From assembly GCA_035995285.1 (NCBI GenBank), contig DASYKO010000137.1, positions 1-61,451 of the forward strand: DNA of 61,451 nt. Reading direction: 5' to 3'. The stretch comes from UBA7672 sp035995285. Its GTDB lineage: Bacteria; Pseudomonadota; Alphaproteobacteria; Caulobacterales; Hyphomonadaceae. A model generated the notes under the pieces. That model saw only the letters and a program-made list of their open reading frames with translations. It was not told the origin of the DNA and did no database searches. The translations under genes and the position numbers were made by a program. The first letter of the stretch is position 1; every line of letters starts with the position of its first letter. Below, one piece after another: positions 26,714-34,327 of the stretch.

Positions 26714-26944
26714 CAGCATCAGGAAAATGCGTTGAACACCCACGCGCGAAAAAATCTCACGCCGCACGAACAGAGCGTGGGCAAGAAAGTTTAATCTAGA
26801 GTTGGAGCATCACAGACTCTTCCACAGCTTTCTCGCGCGCCATCGAAGCTTCACTTGCGGCTCTGCAAAATGCGAGTGTTAGATAGCAATACGGAAACGC
26901 TGACTTGACGTTCGATATAACAAGATCAGTTGGGGTAGTGGGTT
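26714..26944 (+). promoter_or_regulatory. Gap before the second transcription unit of the flagellar-type cluster
   Basis: This is 231 non-coding bases, the only real gap in the cluster, and so the likely site of a terminator and a new promoter. CCCACGC (26739-26745) pairs with GCGTGGG (26775-26781) around an A-rich loop. Near 26790 TTAATCTAGAGTTGG is a poor half match to a CtrA-type TTAA-N7-TTAA site. CTTGACGTTCGATATAAC lies near 26905, but its two hexamers are too close for a sigma-70 promoter. None of these is strong evidence. Confidence 0.35.
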
Positions 26945-27658
26945 ATGGGGAACGGGGTAATGGAACTGGGCGAGATTCTTCTCGCCCGCTCCGAAAAGCG
27001 ACTCGAAACGGTTTCGAGAAATGTCTCGAATGTTTCGACGCCCGGATTCAAGCGCGAGATTCCGTTTGCTGACATCATCGCCGGCGCATCCGGCGGCGAG
27101 CGCGCTGGTGGTCCTGCGGAAGGATACACCGACTTCGCACAGGGCGCCCTGCAGCTGACAGGAGCACCGCTGGATCTGGCGATATCCGGCAAGGGTTTCT
27201 TTCGGGTAACGGCCGGCGATCAAGTCCTCTATGTCCGCGGCGGCCAGTTCAGCCGTCGCGAGGACGGCCGCGTGGCGACTTCCCAAGGTCTCATGCTTCA
27301 AACGGCGTCGGGCGAAGATCTTGTCCTCGATGCGGCAAACTTCGAGATCCTCGGCGATGGCGTTGTACTTCAGGGTGGAGCGCCAGTCGCCCGCATTGGC
27401 GTGTTCGGGCCGCCCGATGGCCAGAATCTGGTTTCCATCGGCGGCGGCGCATTTTCCGACCCATCAGGCGTGGCGGGCGAAGTCGGTGCGCCTGTGGTGC
27501 GCCAGGGCATGCTCGAAGCCTCGAACGTGGAGATGGCCAAGGAGATGGTCACCATGATGGAGGCGCTGAGACAGGGCGAATCCGGCGCTCGGCTTATCCA
27601 GCTTTATGACTCCCTCATCGGGCAATCCGTCTCAACCTTTGGACAAATGACCAAATGA
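26945..27658 (+). CDS. flgF: Flagellar proximal rod protein FlgF
   Basis: A 237-residue rod/hook-family protein. It has the N-terminal helix with SRNVSNVSTPGFKRE (the family ANNxANxxTxGFK signature, slightly altered). The QGALQLTGAPLDLAISGKGFF block and the C-terminal EASNVEMAKEMVTMMEALR helix follow. It lies directly before flgG and overlaps it by four bases. It is assigned as FlgF by order and size; FlgF and FlgG are close paralogues. GGGG before the ATG supports the start. Confidence 0.85.
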   Translation: MGNGVMELGEILLARSEKRLETVSRNVSNVSTPGFKREIPFADIIAGASGGERAGGPAEGYTDFAQGALQLTGAPLDLAISGKGFFRVTAGDQVLYVRGGQFSRREDGRVATSQGLMLQTASGEDLVLDAANFEILGDGVVLQGGAPVARIGVFGPPDGQNLVSIGGGAFSDPSGVAGEVGAPVVRQGMLEASNVEMAKEMVTMMEALRQGESGARLIQLYDSLIGQSVSTFGQMTK

Positions 27659-28422
27659 ATCAGGCATTTGAAATCGCGGCTGTCGGGCTTGCGAGCCAAC
27701 AGAAAGCGCTCGACACCATCGCAAACAACATCGCAAACCTCAGCACGCCGGGCTTCAAGCGAGGGGTGCTGAAGTTCTCCGAGGTGCTGTCTGCGCCAGC
27801 GGACTCGGCGCATCCGGGAGCCAGTCTCGAACAGCTTTCGTCGGTCGCTGGAGTTCGTCTCGAGACCTTCTCCGATATCGAGGCGCAGGGCGAAATCGCG
27901 CACACGGGCAGCCCGCTCGATCTGGCGATCGACGGCAAGGGCTTTATCGAACTTATGGCGCCTGGCGGTCAAAGCCTGCTGTGGCGCGGCGGGCAACTCA
28001 CGGTGCGAGACGGCGTTCTGTCGACCTCCGATGGCCTTCCCCTGCGGTCCATGCTGTCGGTTCCGGAGGACGCCAGCAATCTTCGTATCAATTCAGATGG
28101 CTCGGTGACGGCGCTGCTGGCCGGAAGCGGAGAGATAGCGGAGCTGGGCTCGATCACGCTTGTTAGTGTGGATGATCCTTCGCGACTGGAACGACTTGAC
28201 GGCGGCTTCTATCGCTTGCCGGACGACGTTCAGGTGAGAGATTCCGTTCCCGGAGAGAACGGTGCAGGGCTTCTGGTGCAGGGCGGTCTCGAGCAATCGA
28301 ACGTCCGGCTGAATGACGAGATGATCCAGCTGATGATGGTGCAGAGAGTTTACGCGGCGAATTCGCAGGTGGTCCAGGCGGCCGATCAGATCGCCGCCAT
28401 GGCAAACAATCTGAAGGAATAG
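27655..28422 (+). CDS. flgG: Flagellar distal rod protein FlgG
   Basis: A 255-residue distal rod protein with the classical ANNIANLSTPGFKR signature, TGSPLDLAIDGKGFIEL, and a C-terminal QGGLEQSNVRLNDEMIQLMMVQRVYAANSQ helix for packing. Length matches normal FlgG (about 260), so the periplasm-spanning rod should be of usual length. It is followed by flgA, flgH and flgI, which make the P and L rings around this rod. Confidence 0.92.
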   Translation: MNQAFEIAAVGLASQQKALDTIANNIANLSTPGFKRGVLKFSEVLSAPADSAHPGASLEQLSSVAGVRLETFSDIEAQGEIAHTGSPLDLAIDGKGFIELMAPGGQSLLWRGGQLTVRDGVLSTSDGLPLRSMLSVPEDASNLRINSDGSVTALLAGSGEIAELGSITLVSVDDPSRLERLDGGFYRLPDDVQVRDSVPGENGAGLLVQGGLEQSNVRLNDEMIQLMMVQRVYAANSQVVQAADQIAAMANNLKE

Positions 28423-28426
28423 TATT

Positions 28427-29134
28427 TTGTTTTTGGGGGCGGTGGCAGCGTTTATGCTAATCGGGACGACTCCCTGCGAGTTGCGTGCCGACGACAGTAT
28501 AACACTGTCGCAAGACCAAATCAGGATCCAGGATGTGGTGGATCTGCCGTGTGGCGACACGGATATCCAAAATATCAGCGATCTTTCGGTGGCCGCCCTC
28601 CCCGCAAGCACTTCAGAGGTCAGCATCTCGCGCGACGCTGTTGCAGACCTTGTCCGACGGCGCGTCCCTGGTTTGGCGGACCTCAAGGTCTCCGACGGCC
28701 AGAGATTGGTGACATTCCGGCGCGCAGAAGCCGTGAAGGCCAGGGTTGCTCCGCAGGCTGGCTGCTTTGCAGCCGTCAGGAATTTCGCAGCGGGAGATCT
28801 GGTCACGCCGGACGGGGTGACCGAAACGGCCTGCTCTGCCGGACAGGCAGCGGCGCGACTTGTCTATGACCGCCGGCAGTCGGTCACACGCGCAGCGCAA
28901 GTGATCGTCAACGGCGAATATCTCGGACGCCTCATGCCGCTGTCGCCTTCAGGCTGGGACCAGGGCGAACCGCTGAAGCTGCATATCCAGATCGGCGCCG
29001 TCACCGTCGAGCGCGAAGTGCGCGCCATCGAACCGGGTTCGCAAGGCGGGCGCGTTTTCATCCGGGATACCGATGGCGCCGTTTTCGGTGCGCCGATCGA
29101 CATGCTGACGAAGCAGGAGAAGCCACATGACTAG
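28427..29134 (+). CDS. flgA: P-ring assembly chaperone FlgA
   Basis: A 235-residue exported protein with a C-terminal SAF-like domain: RNFAAGDLVTPDGVTE, RRQSVTRAAQVIVNGEYLGRL and GAVTVEREVRAIEPGSQGGRVFIRDTD. FlgA assists P-ring (FlgI) assembly in the periplasm. The start is unclear. TTG at 28427 gives a hydrophobic leader (LGAVAAFMLIG) with no basic n-region, while the ATG at 28454 would leave almost none of it. It overlaps flgH by eight bases. Confidence 0.85.
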   Translation: MFLGAVAAFMLIGTTPCELRADDSITLSQDQIRIQDVVDLPCGDTDIQNISDLSVAALPASTSEVSISRDAVADLVRRRVPGLADLKVSDGQRLVTFRRAEAVKARVAPQAGCFAAVRNFAAGDLVTPDGVTETACSAGQAAARLVYDRRQSVTRAAQVIVNGEYLGRLMPLSPSGWDQGEPLKLHIQIGAVTVEREVRAIEPGSQGGRVFIRDTDGAVFGAPIDMLTKQEKPHD

Positions 29135-29726
29135 GCGGTCCCGGTATTCTGCCCGAACAGCGGCATGTCTTGCGGCCTGCACGCTGGCCCTTGCCGGCGG
29201 CGCCTCTGCCGACAACCTTCTTCGCAACGGGAAGCGCGCAAATGTCGCCTCCGATCTCAAGAGCCTCGAAATCGGCGACATACTCACGGTCGTCGTCGTC
29301 CAGCGGGCAGAGGCGCGCAATTCGTCGGACAGCGTGGCGCGGCGTGACCGCTCCGCCACCGGTCAGCTGTCGACCGATGTTCTCAACCAGACCGGTGATC
29401 TGTCACTGAACGGCGACTTCAACGGACATGGCGAGATCCGCCGAAGCGAAAGCTTCGTCACCCAGATCAGCGTCACGATCCAGGGTGTGGCGCCGAATGG
29501 CGATCTGACCGTCGCAGGCGAACAGAGGATGAAGGTGAACGGCGAACAGACCGTCATTCGCGTTCGCGGACGCGTCCGCCCACAGGATGTCTCCACCGAC
29601 AACCAGTTCGTCTCCTCGCGTCTGGCCGACGCCGAGATTGATTATGACGGCAAGGGATTTGTCTCGCGCAATGCCGGATCCGGGCCACTCGGCTGGCTGT
29701 TCAACGCGTTCGGGCTGGCCGGATGA
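29127..29726 (+). CDS. flgH: Flagellar L-ring protein FlgH
   Basis: A 199-residue protein with an N-terminal leader (MTRRSRYSARTAACLAACTL, then ALAGGASA). The family body includes SLEIGDILTVVVVQRAEARN, DFNGHGEIRRSESFVTQISVTIQG, GDLTVAGEQRMKVNGEQ and VRPQDVSTDNQFVSSRLADAEIDY. FlgH usually is a lipoprotein. Here a usable lipobox Cys at the end of the leader is not obvious (LAAC at 15-18 is early in the leader), so signal peptidase I cleavage after ASA is possible. It forms the outer-membrane bushing. Confidence 0.92.
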   Translation: MTRRSRYSARTAACLAACTLALAGGASADNLLRNGKRANVASDLKSLEIGDILTVVVVQRAEARNSSDSVARRDRSATGQLSTDVLNQTGDLSLNGDFNGHGEIRRSESFVTQISVTIQGVAPNGDLTVAGEQRMKVNGEQTVIRVRGRVRPQDVSTDNQFVSSRLADAEIDYDGKGFVSRNAGSGPLGWLFNAFGLAG

Positions 29727-30859
29727 ATCGCAACAGAAATTCATTGGGGGGATGGGCCGGCGTTTTCGTGGCGCTGCTGACGCTGACCTGCTTCGCTGCT
29801 GGCGCATATGCGCAGGGCGTTCCGATCAAGGGACTGGGACGCTTCGATGGCTGGAGGGACAATCCCCTCATCGGCTACGGGCTCGTCGTGGGACTGGCCG
29901 GCTCGGGAGACTCCGAGCGAAGCCTGGTGACCCGGCAGGCGCTCACCAATGTCTACAGCAGGATGGGCGCAACGGTTGCGGGAGCGGACATCAGTTCCCG
30001 CAATGCGGCGGTCGTGGTTGTCGTCGCTAAGCTGCCGCCATCGGCAAATGTCGGGGACAAGATCACCGTGACCGTGTCGTCCACGGGCGATGCGAGAAGC
30101 CTCGCCGGCGGCACCCTGCTCATGACATCGCTCAACGGGCCGGACGGGCGGACCTATGCCCTGGCTCAGGGGCCGCTCCTGGCCGGCGGCGACAGTTTTT
30201 CGAGCCAGCTCAACGTGCGCCAGCGCAACTATCCGACTACCGCACGGTTGGAAGACGGCGCCACCGTAGAGGCGCCGGTCGAGGCGCACATTGTTGGCGC
30301 CAACAACGAGCTCTCCTTCCTGCTGCAGGAACCCAGCTTCACCACCGCCAGCAGGATCGCTGACGCCATCAACGGCCGGTTTGGTCAATCCGTCGCCTGG
30401 GCCGAGGGCGCGGATGAGGTGCGCATCCGCTTCGACGCGGAGCCTCGCTCCCTCGCCCGGTTCGTCTCGACACTCGAAAACCTTTCCGTGCAGCCGGACA
30501 GGACCCCGCGGGTGGTGATCAACGAGCGCACGGGAACCGTGGTCGCCGGCGGCGATGTCACTATCTCAAGCGTCGTGATTTCGCAGGGCGATATCCGCGT
30601 CACCGTTGATTCGGAGTCCTACGCTTCGCAGCCCTCCTTCATCGACGATGCACCGGGGGTTCGCAGCCTCATCGTCACCAACACTGTCCTCGATGTTGAG
30701 CGCGGACGCGATGACGTGGTCGCCACATTCAAGGACACCACGGTCGCCGATCTTGTCTCAGGGCTGTCGAAGGCGAAGGTCGATACGAGGCGAATGATCA
30801 CCATCCTGCAGGCGATGCGCGCGGCCGGCGCGCTGCACGCCGAAATTGTCGTTCAATAG
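29723..30859 (+). CDS. flgI: Flagellar P-ring protein FlgI
   Basis: A 378-residue periplasmic protein with a clear signal peptide ending AAGAYAQG. The family opening IKGLGRFDGWRDNPLIGYGLVVGLAGSGDS follows, then SRNAAVVVVVAKLPPSANVGDKITVTVSS and a C-terminal ADLVSGLSKAKVDTRRMITILQAMRAAGALHAEI. FlgI forms the peptidoglycan-level ring around the rod. The start overlaps the end of flgH by four bases. Length and motifs are normal. Confidence 0.95.
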   Translation: MNRNRNSLGGWAGVFVALLTLTCFAAGAYAQGVPIKGLGRFDGWRDNPLIGYGLVVGLAGSGDSERSLVTRQALTNVYSRMGATVAGADISSRNAAVVVVVAKLPPSANVGDKITVTVSSTGDARSLAGGTLLMTSLNGPDGRTYALAQGPLLAGGDSFSSQLNVRQRNYPTTARLEDGATVEAPVEAHIVGANNELSFLLQEPSFTTASRIADAINGRFGQSVAWAEGADEVRIRFDAEPRSLARFVSTLENLSVQPDRTPRVVINERTGTVVAGGDVTISSVVISQGDIRVTVDSESYASQPSFIDDAPGVRSLIVTNTVLDVERGRDDVVATFKDTTVADLVSGLSKAKVDTRRMITILQAMRAAGALHAEIVVQ

Positions 30860-30868
30860 AGGGCGCAC

Positions 30869-31216
30869 ATGGACGAAATCAGTTCAGCCGTGATCATCAA
30901 GGCGCTGGAGGGCCTGTCGCTGCGCCAGCAGTATACAGCCCAGAACATCGCCAACGCCGGCTCCCCCAATTACACGCCCATGCGCGTTACGTTCGAGGAG
31001 AGTCTCCAGGCCGCGGCGAAGGGCGGGCTCTCGTCAATCCGCCATGTCACGCCCAAGGCCGAGGCCGTTCCCCTGGAAGAGGGAAATTCGGGTGTGCGCC
31101 TGGATCTCGAACTCGCAACGGCCACGCAGACGGCCAGCCGCTATGGCGCTCTGATGGACCTGCTGGGCCGGCAGATGGCGCTTCGGCACGCATTGATCTC
31201 GGATAGAGGACGCTAG
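30869..31216 (+). CDS. flgB: Flagellar rod protein FlgB
   Basis: A 115-residue protein with a QYTAQNIANAGSPNYTPMRVTFEESL N-terminal signature and a C-terminal helix (MDLLGRQMALRHALISDRGR). It is a rod building block that attaches near FliE. Size is slightly short for the family (about 130). It is followed two bases later by flgC. Confidence 0.88.
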   Translation: MDEISSAVIIKALEGLSLRQQYTAQNIANAGSPNYTPMRVTFEESLQAAAKGGLSSIRHVTPKAEAVPLEEGNSGVRLDLELATATQTASRYGALMDLLGRQMALRHALISDRGR

Positions 31217-31219
31217 GCC

Positions 31220-31648
31220 ATGGACGCACAGAAGATCAGCCTTTCAGCTCTCGACGTGGAATGGCGCCGACTCGAGGTCATTGCTCAGAACCTTGCGAAC
31301 ATGAGCTCGACCCGAACGGAGGCTGGCGAAGTCTATCATCCGATGCGTCTGGTCAGCGGCCCTGGCAGCAGCTTCGGCGCCTTGCTGGGTGCAGGCGATC
31401 CCAAGGGCGAACCGACCGGAGTGCACGTCGTCGCCATCGAGGAGACGCCCGACGGGCTGAAGCGCACTTATGACCCCCAGCATCCGCACGCAGATCCGGA
31501 TGGCTTCGTGACAACACCCAACATCGATCACGCCAGCGAGATGGCGCTGATGGTGAAAACGTCGCGGATCTACGAGGCAAACCTTGCCGCCGTTCGTATC
31601 GCGCAGGGCATGTACTCCAAGGCCCTTGAAATCGGAAAGCAGTCATGA
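31220..31648 (+). CDS. flgC: Flagellar rod protein FlgC
   Basis: A 142-residue rod protein. It has VIAQNLANMSSTRTEAGEVYHPMRLV near the N terminus, YDPQHPHADPDGFVTTPNIDHASEMALMVKTSRIYEANL near the C terminus, and a final packing helix. The segment YDPxHPxADxxGFVxxPNI is diagnostic for FlgC. Normal length. It overlaps fliE by four bases. Confidence 0.95.
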   Translation: MDAQKISLSALDVEWRRLEVIAQNLANMSSTRTEAGEVYHPMRLVSGPGSSFGALLGAGDPKGEPTGVHVVAIEETPDGLKRTYDPQHPHADPDGFVTTPNIDHASEMALMVKTSRIYEANLAAVRIAQGMYSKALEIGKQS

Positions 31649-31989
31649 ACGGCGTGAATGCAATCATGGCGACAGGCGTATCGTCGCTTTCAGGCGCGGC
31701 AGCGGCCTTTCCAGTTCCGACGACAACAGCGCCGAAGACAGACGGCCCAGCGTCCGCCAATACGCTCGGCAGCTTTGGTGATCTTCTGACGCATGGGCTG
31801 TCCGCAGCCAACGAGAAGGTGGCCACCGCCGACAAGCTTCTTCGGTCGTTTGCGCTGGATGGATCTTCGGTGCCGATCCACGAGGTGACGATTGCGCTCG
31901 AAGAAGCCAGGCTCGCGGTTGAAATGGCGATGCAGGTGCGCACGAAGCTGGTCGACGCCTACCGCGAACTCATGGGCATGCAGCTCTGA
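31645..31989 (+). CDS. fliE: MS-ring/rod junction protein FliE
   Basis: A 114-residue small protein with a low-complexity N terminus. The FliE C-terminal block reads FGDLLTHGLSAANEKVATADKLLRSFALDG, then IHEVTIALEEARLAVEMAMQVRTKLVDAYRELMGMQ. It links the FliF ring and export gate to the FlgB/FlgC rod. Its stop shares one base with the fliF start. Confidence 0.93.
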   Translation: MNGVNAIMATGVSSLSGAAAAFPVPTTTAPKTDGPASANTLGSFGDLLTHGLSAANEKVATADKLLRSFALDGSSVPIHEVTIALEEARLAVEMAMQVRTKLVDAYRELMGMQL

Positions 31990-33308
31990 TGGCGGCCGCA
32001 ACCTCCCCAGGACAGGACCGGCGCTCTCTTCCGATCTGGGCAATCGTGAGTGCGTTTGCCGTCGTGACGGCTGTCGTCGTCGCCGGATACCTCCTCTTTT
32101 TCCGAACGGAGTATGCGGTTCTCTCCAAGGATCTGAGACCCGCCGCCGCCGCCCCGATTGTGGAAGAGCTCAAGAAGCAACGGATTCCGTATCGCCTTGC
32201 AAATGGCGGGGCGGACATCCTCGTGCCGGCCGCGAGCCTCGACTCGGTGCGTCTCGATGTCAGCCAGGCGGACACATCGGCAGGCGGACTCAACGGCTTC
32301 GAGCTGTTCGACAATTCCGACATGGGGCTCACCGATTTCGCGCAACGGATAAAGTTCCAGCGAGCGCTGCAGGGAGAACTGACGCGCACCATCCTGCTGA
32401 TCAATGACGTCGCAGAGGCGCGTGTTCACCTGTCGTTGCCGGAGAGGTCTCTCTTCCGGGGTGACGCAGCCCTGGCAAAGGCCTCGGTGACGCTGATCAC
32501 GCGCTCGCGAGGGCCAATGAGCGCTGCCGAAGTCGAGGGCGTCCAGCAACTTGTCGCATCCGCAATACCGGAGCTGAAAAGCGACGACGTGGTCGTCCTC
32601 AATGGCCGCGGCGAGGTCGTTAGCGTGCCGCCACAGGCTCCTGTCAGTCCGGAGACCGTGCCTGCTGAGGACGCCGTCACACAGGCGCTCCGCACAAGCG
32701 TCATGACGGTTCTTGCCAAGACTCTGCCCGGAACCCGCTTTCAGCTGCGAATTGAGAGGGCCGCGCAGCCCGCGCTTGTAGCTTTCGCGCCGATTGCGAA
32801 GGCGGGGGGCGAGGCTGAAGCGCCTGCTGTGACGCCGAAGGCATCAGCTCTTCCCCAGGCGAGCCTCGAGATCATCGCCGATCGGCCGTTGACGGCGGAA
32901 GAGCAGACGCTTGTTCGCGCGTCGATCGATCATGCAAAACTGACTCCGACCGCTGCGCCTGTCTCCTTTGCGGTCGAGGCTGCGCCACAAGCGCCTCGCG
33001 AAGCGCCTGCATTGCAAAGCGCAACTGCCGCGGCGCCAACACCTACATTGCCAGACAAGACAGACGCCGCCGCCGGCGCAGGCAAGCTTCAAATCCCTGC
33101 TCCCTCGCCGCTTGGTCCCATGAGCACGCTCATCATCCTGGGGTTGGCGCTTGCGCTCGTCGTCGTCATCGCGGCGGGACTTATGCTCTCGCGGCGTGTG
33201 CCGGTTTCGCGGCCGCTGCTCGCGTTCGAAGACCACTCCAGATTCGCTGAGCGGCTCAAGGCGGGGCTGGCCGAACAGGATAGGGAGGCTACGCCTCATG
33301 CCGTCTGA
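31989..33308 (+). CDS. fliF: Short MS-ring protein FliF
   Basis: A 439-residue protein with membrane helices at about 16-36 and 378-400. The first ring-building motif (YAVLSKDL...VEELKKQRIPYRL) and second (GFELFDNSDMGLTDFAQRIKFQRALQGELTRTI, then ARVHLSLPERSLF) are well kept. Typical FliF has about 550 residues. Here the part that normally forms RBM3 and the beta-collar is shrunk to roughly 180 residues, much of it Ala/Pro-rich (about 270-370). The cytoplasmic tail that normally binds FliG is only about 40 residues. The ring should still form, but its collar and its FliG contact are altered. Confidence 0.9.
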   Translation: MAAATSPGQDRRSLPIWAIVSAFAVVTAVVVAGYLLFFRTEYAVLSKDLRPAAAAPIVEELKKQRIPYRLANGGADILVPAASLDSVRLDVSQADTSAGGLNGFELFDNSDMGLTDFAQRIKFQRALQGELTRTILLINDVAEARVHLSLPERSLFRGDAALAKASVTLITRSRGPMSAAEVEGVQQLVASAIPELKSDDVVVLNGRGEVVSVPPQAPVSPETVPAEDAVTQALRTSVMTVLAKTLPGTRFQLRIERAAQPALVAFAPIAKAGGEAEAPAVTPKASALPQASLEIIADRPLTAEEQTLVRASIDHAKLTPTAAPVSFAVEAAPQAPREAPALQSATAAAPTPTLPDKTDAAAGAGKLQIPAPSPLGPMSTLIILGLALALVVVIAAGLMLSRRVPVSRPLLAFEDHSRFAERLKAGLAEQDREATPHAV

Positions 33309-33603
33309 CATGGACCTGGCAAAGATGCTTAAGGAGTTGTCCGGCCTGCCGCAGGCGGACCGCAAGGCAATCCTGAAGCGGCTGTCCGGAGACGAACGCA
33401 AGGCGCTCGTGAGAGCGGAACGCGAGGCGCGCATTCCGTTCCGCATTCGCGCGCTTTCAAACTATTCGCCGTGGCTGGTTCGGCGCCTTGCTCCAATCGC
33501 GAGGTCCGGAGCTGAGCCTTCGCGCTCGCCCCTTCCCGTCGCCGTGCGGCTCGCAGTTCTCGACGCGATGGATTCACTTCACAGCCCCGCAGCCCGGGTG
33601 TGA
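33298..33603 (+). CDS. 101-residue basic protein at the fliG position
   Basis: A small Arg/Lys-rich protein, MPSDMDLAKMLKELSGLPQA, then DRKAILKRLSGDERKALVRAEREARI and YSPWLVRRLAPIARSG. The ATG overlaps the end of fliF, so it is translationally coupled. In standard operons fliG (about 330 residues) stands here. The N-terminal helices are vaguely FliG-like in character, but I see no FliG middle or C-terminal domain and no EHPQ or torque-helix residues. It could be a reduced FliG fragment that tethers the C-ring remnant to FliF, or an unrelated gene. It is real by position, overlap and codon use. Confidence 0.7.
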   Translation: MPSDMDLAKMLKELSGLPQADRKAILKRLSGDERKALVRAEREARIPFRIRALSNYSPWLVRRLAPIARSGAEPSRSPLPVAVRLAVLDAMDSLHSPAARV

Positions 33604-33640
33604 CAGCCTTTTGCCTTTACGAGTTGTGTGAGCCGGCCCG

Positions 33641-34327
33641 ATGAAGTCCGTGATCAAGAGTAGTGATTGGCTCGACCTGAACGAAGTCCATGCCGTGGAC
33701 TGGGGTGGCCCGGGCATCATTCGATCCGAGACGCCGGGGCGCACTGCAGCCGTTTCGAATTCGGCGCCGTCACGGGCCGAAAGCGAGATCGAAGCACTTC
33801 GCAAGTCAATCGTGGCAACCGAAGCGCGACACAAGGAAGAAATCGCTCAAAGGGTTGAACAAGCTCGGCAGGAAGCCGCAGCGGAGTATCGCCGCCGCGA
33901 TGAGGAGGCGCTGGCCGTCCTCTCAGCAGCGCTGTCCGAGACGTCAGAAGAGACCCTGCAGAGGCTGGCGTCTGCCGAACAGCTTGCGCTCCTCATGTGC
34001 GATGCCGCCCTGTCCAGACTATTTTCGGATGCCGCCGGACAAAAAGACCTTCTGGTGCGAGCCATTCGCCGGCAGGCCGAGCAATTGCGGAGCGAGCTGA
34101 TCCTCAAAGTGAGAGTCAGCGCAATGGATTTCCCCGATCGGTCCAGCCTGCAGGCGCTAGGCCGCACGCTCGGCGGATCGTTCGAAGTCGTCCACGACGC
34201 CGAGCTGGAGGCTGGAAGGTGCCGGCTGGATCTCCGGCTCGGTCATATTGACTTGTCCCTGCCCGATTTCTGGAAGACTCTTCAGGCGGAATTCAGGCGG
34301 CTGGCGGCCATTGAGGCCAGAGCATGA
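33641..34327 (+). CDS. fliH: Flagellar export ATPase regulator FliH-like
   Basis: A 228-residue protein with an acidic/Trp-containing N terminus (SSDWLDLNEVHAVDW) and a long coiled coil at about 45-115 (RKSIVATEARHKEEIAQRVEQA). A globular end matches the FliH/SctL type (ALGRTLGGSFEVVHDAELEAGRCRLDLRLGHIDLSLPDFW). FliH dimers link the FliI ATPase to the C-ring and gate. Divergent, but its place between fliF and fliI and a four-base overlap with fliI support the call. Confidence 0.82.
   Translation: MKSVIKSSDWLDLNEVHAVDWGGPGIIRSETPGRTAAVSNSAPSRAESEIEALRKSIVATEARHKEEIAQRVEQARQEAAAEYRRRDEEALAVLSAALSETSEETLQRLASAEQLALLMCDAALSRLFSDAAGQKDLLVRAIRRQAEQLRSELILKVRVSAMDFPDRSSLQALGRTLGGSFEVVHDAELEAGRCRLDLRLGHIDLSLPDFWKTLQAEFRRLAAIEARA

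Noticed and set aside
26880..26944. TTGACG and TATAAC near the flgF start as a sigma-70 promoter
   Set aside because: The hexamers are only a few bases apart, far below the required spacing.
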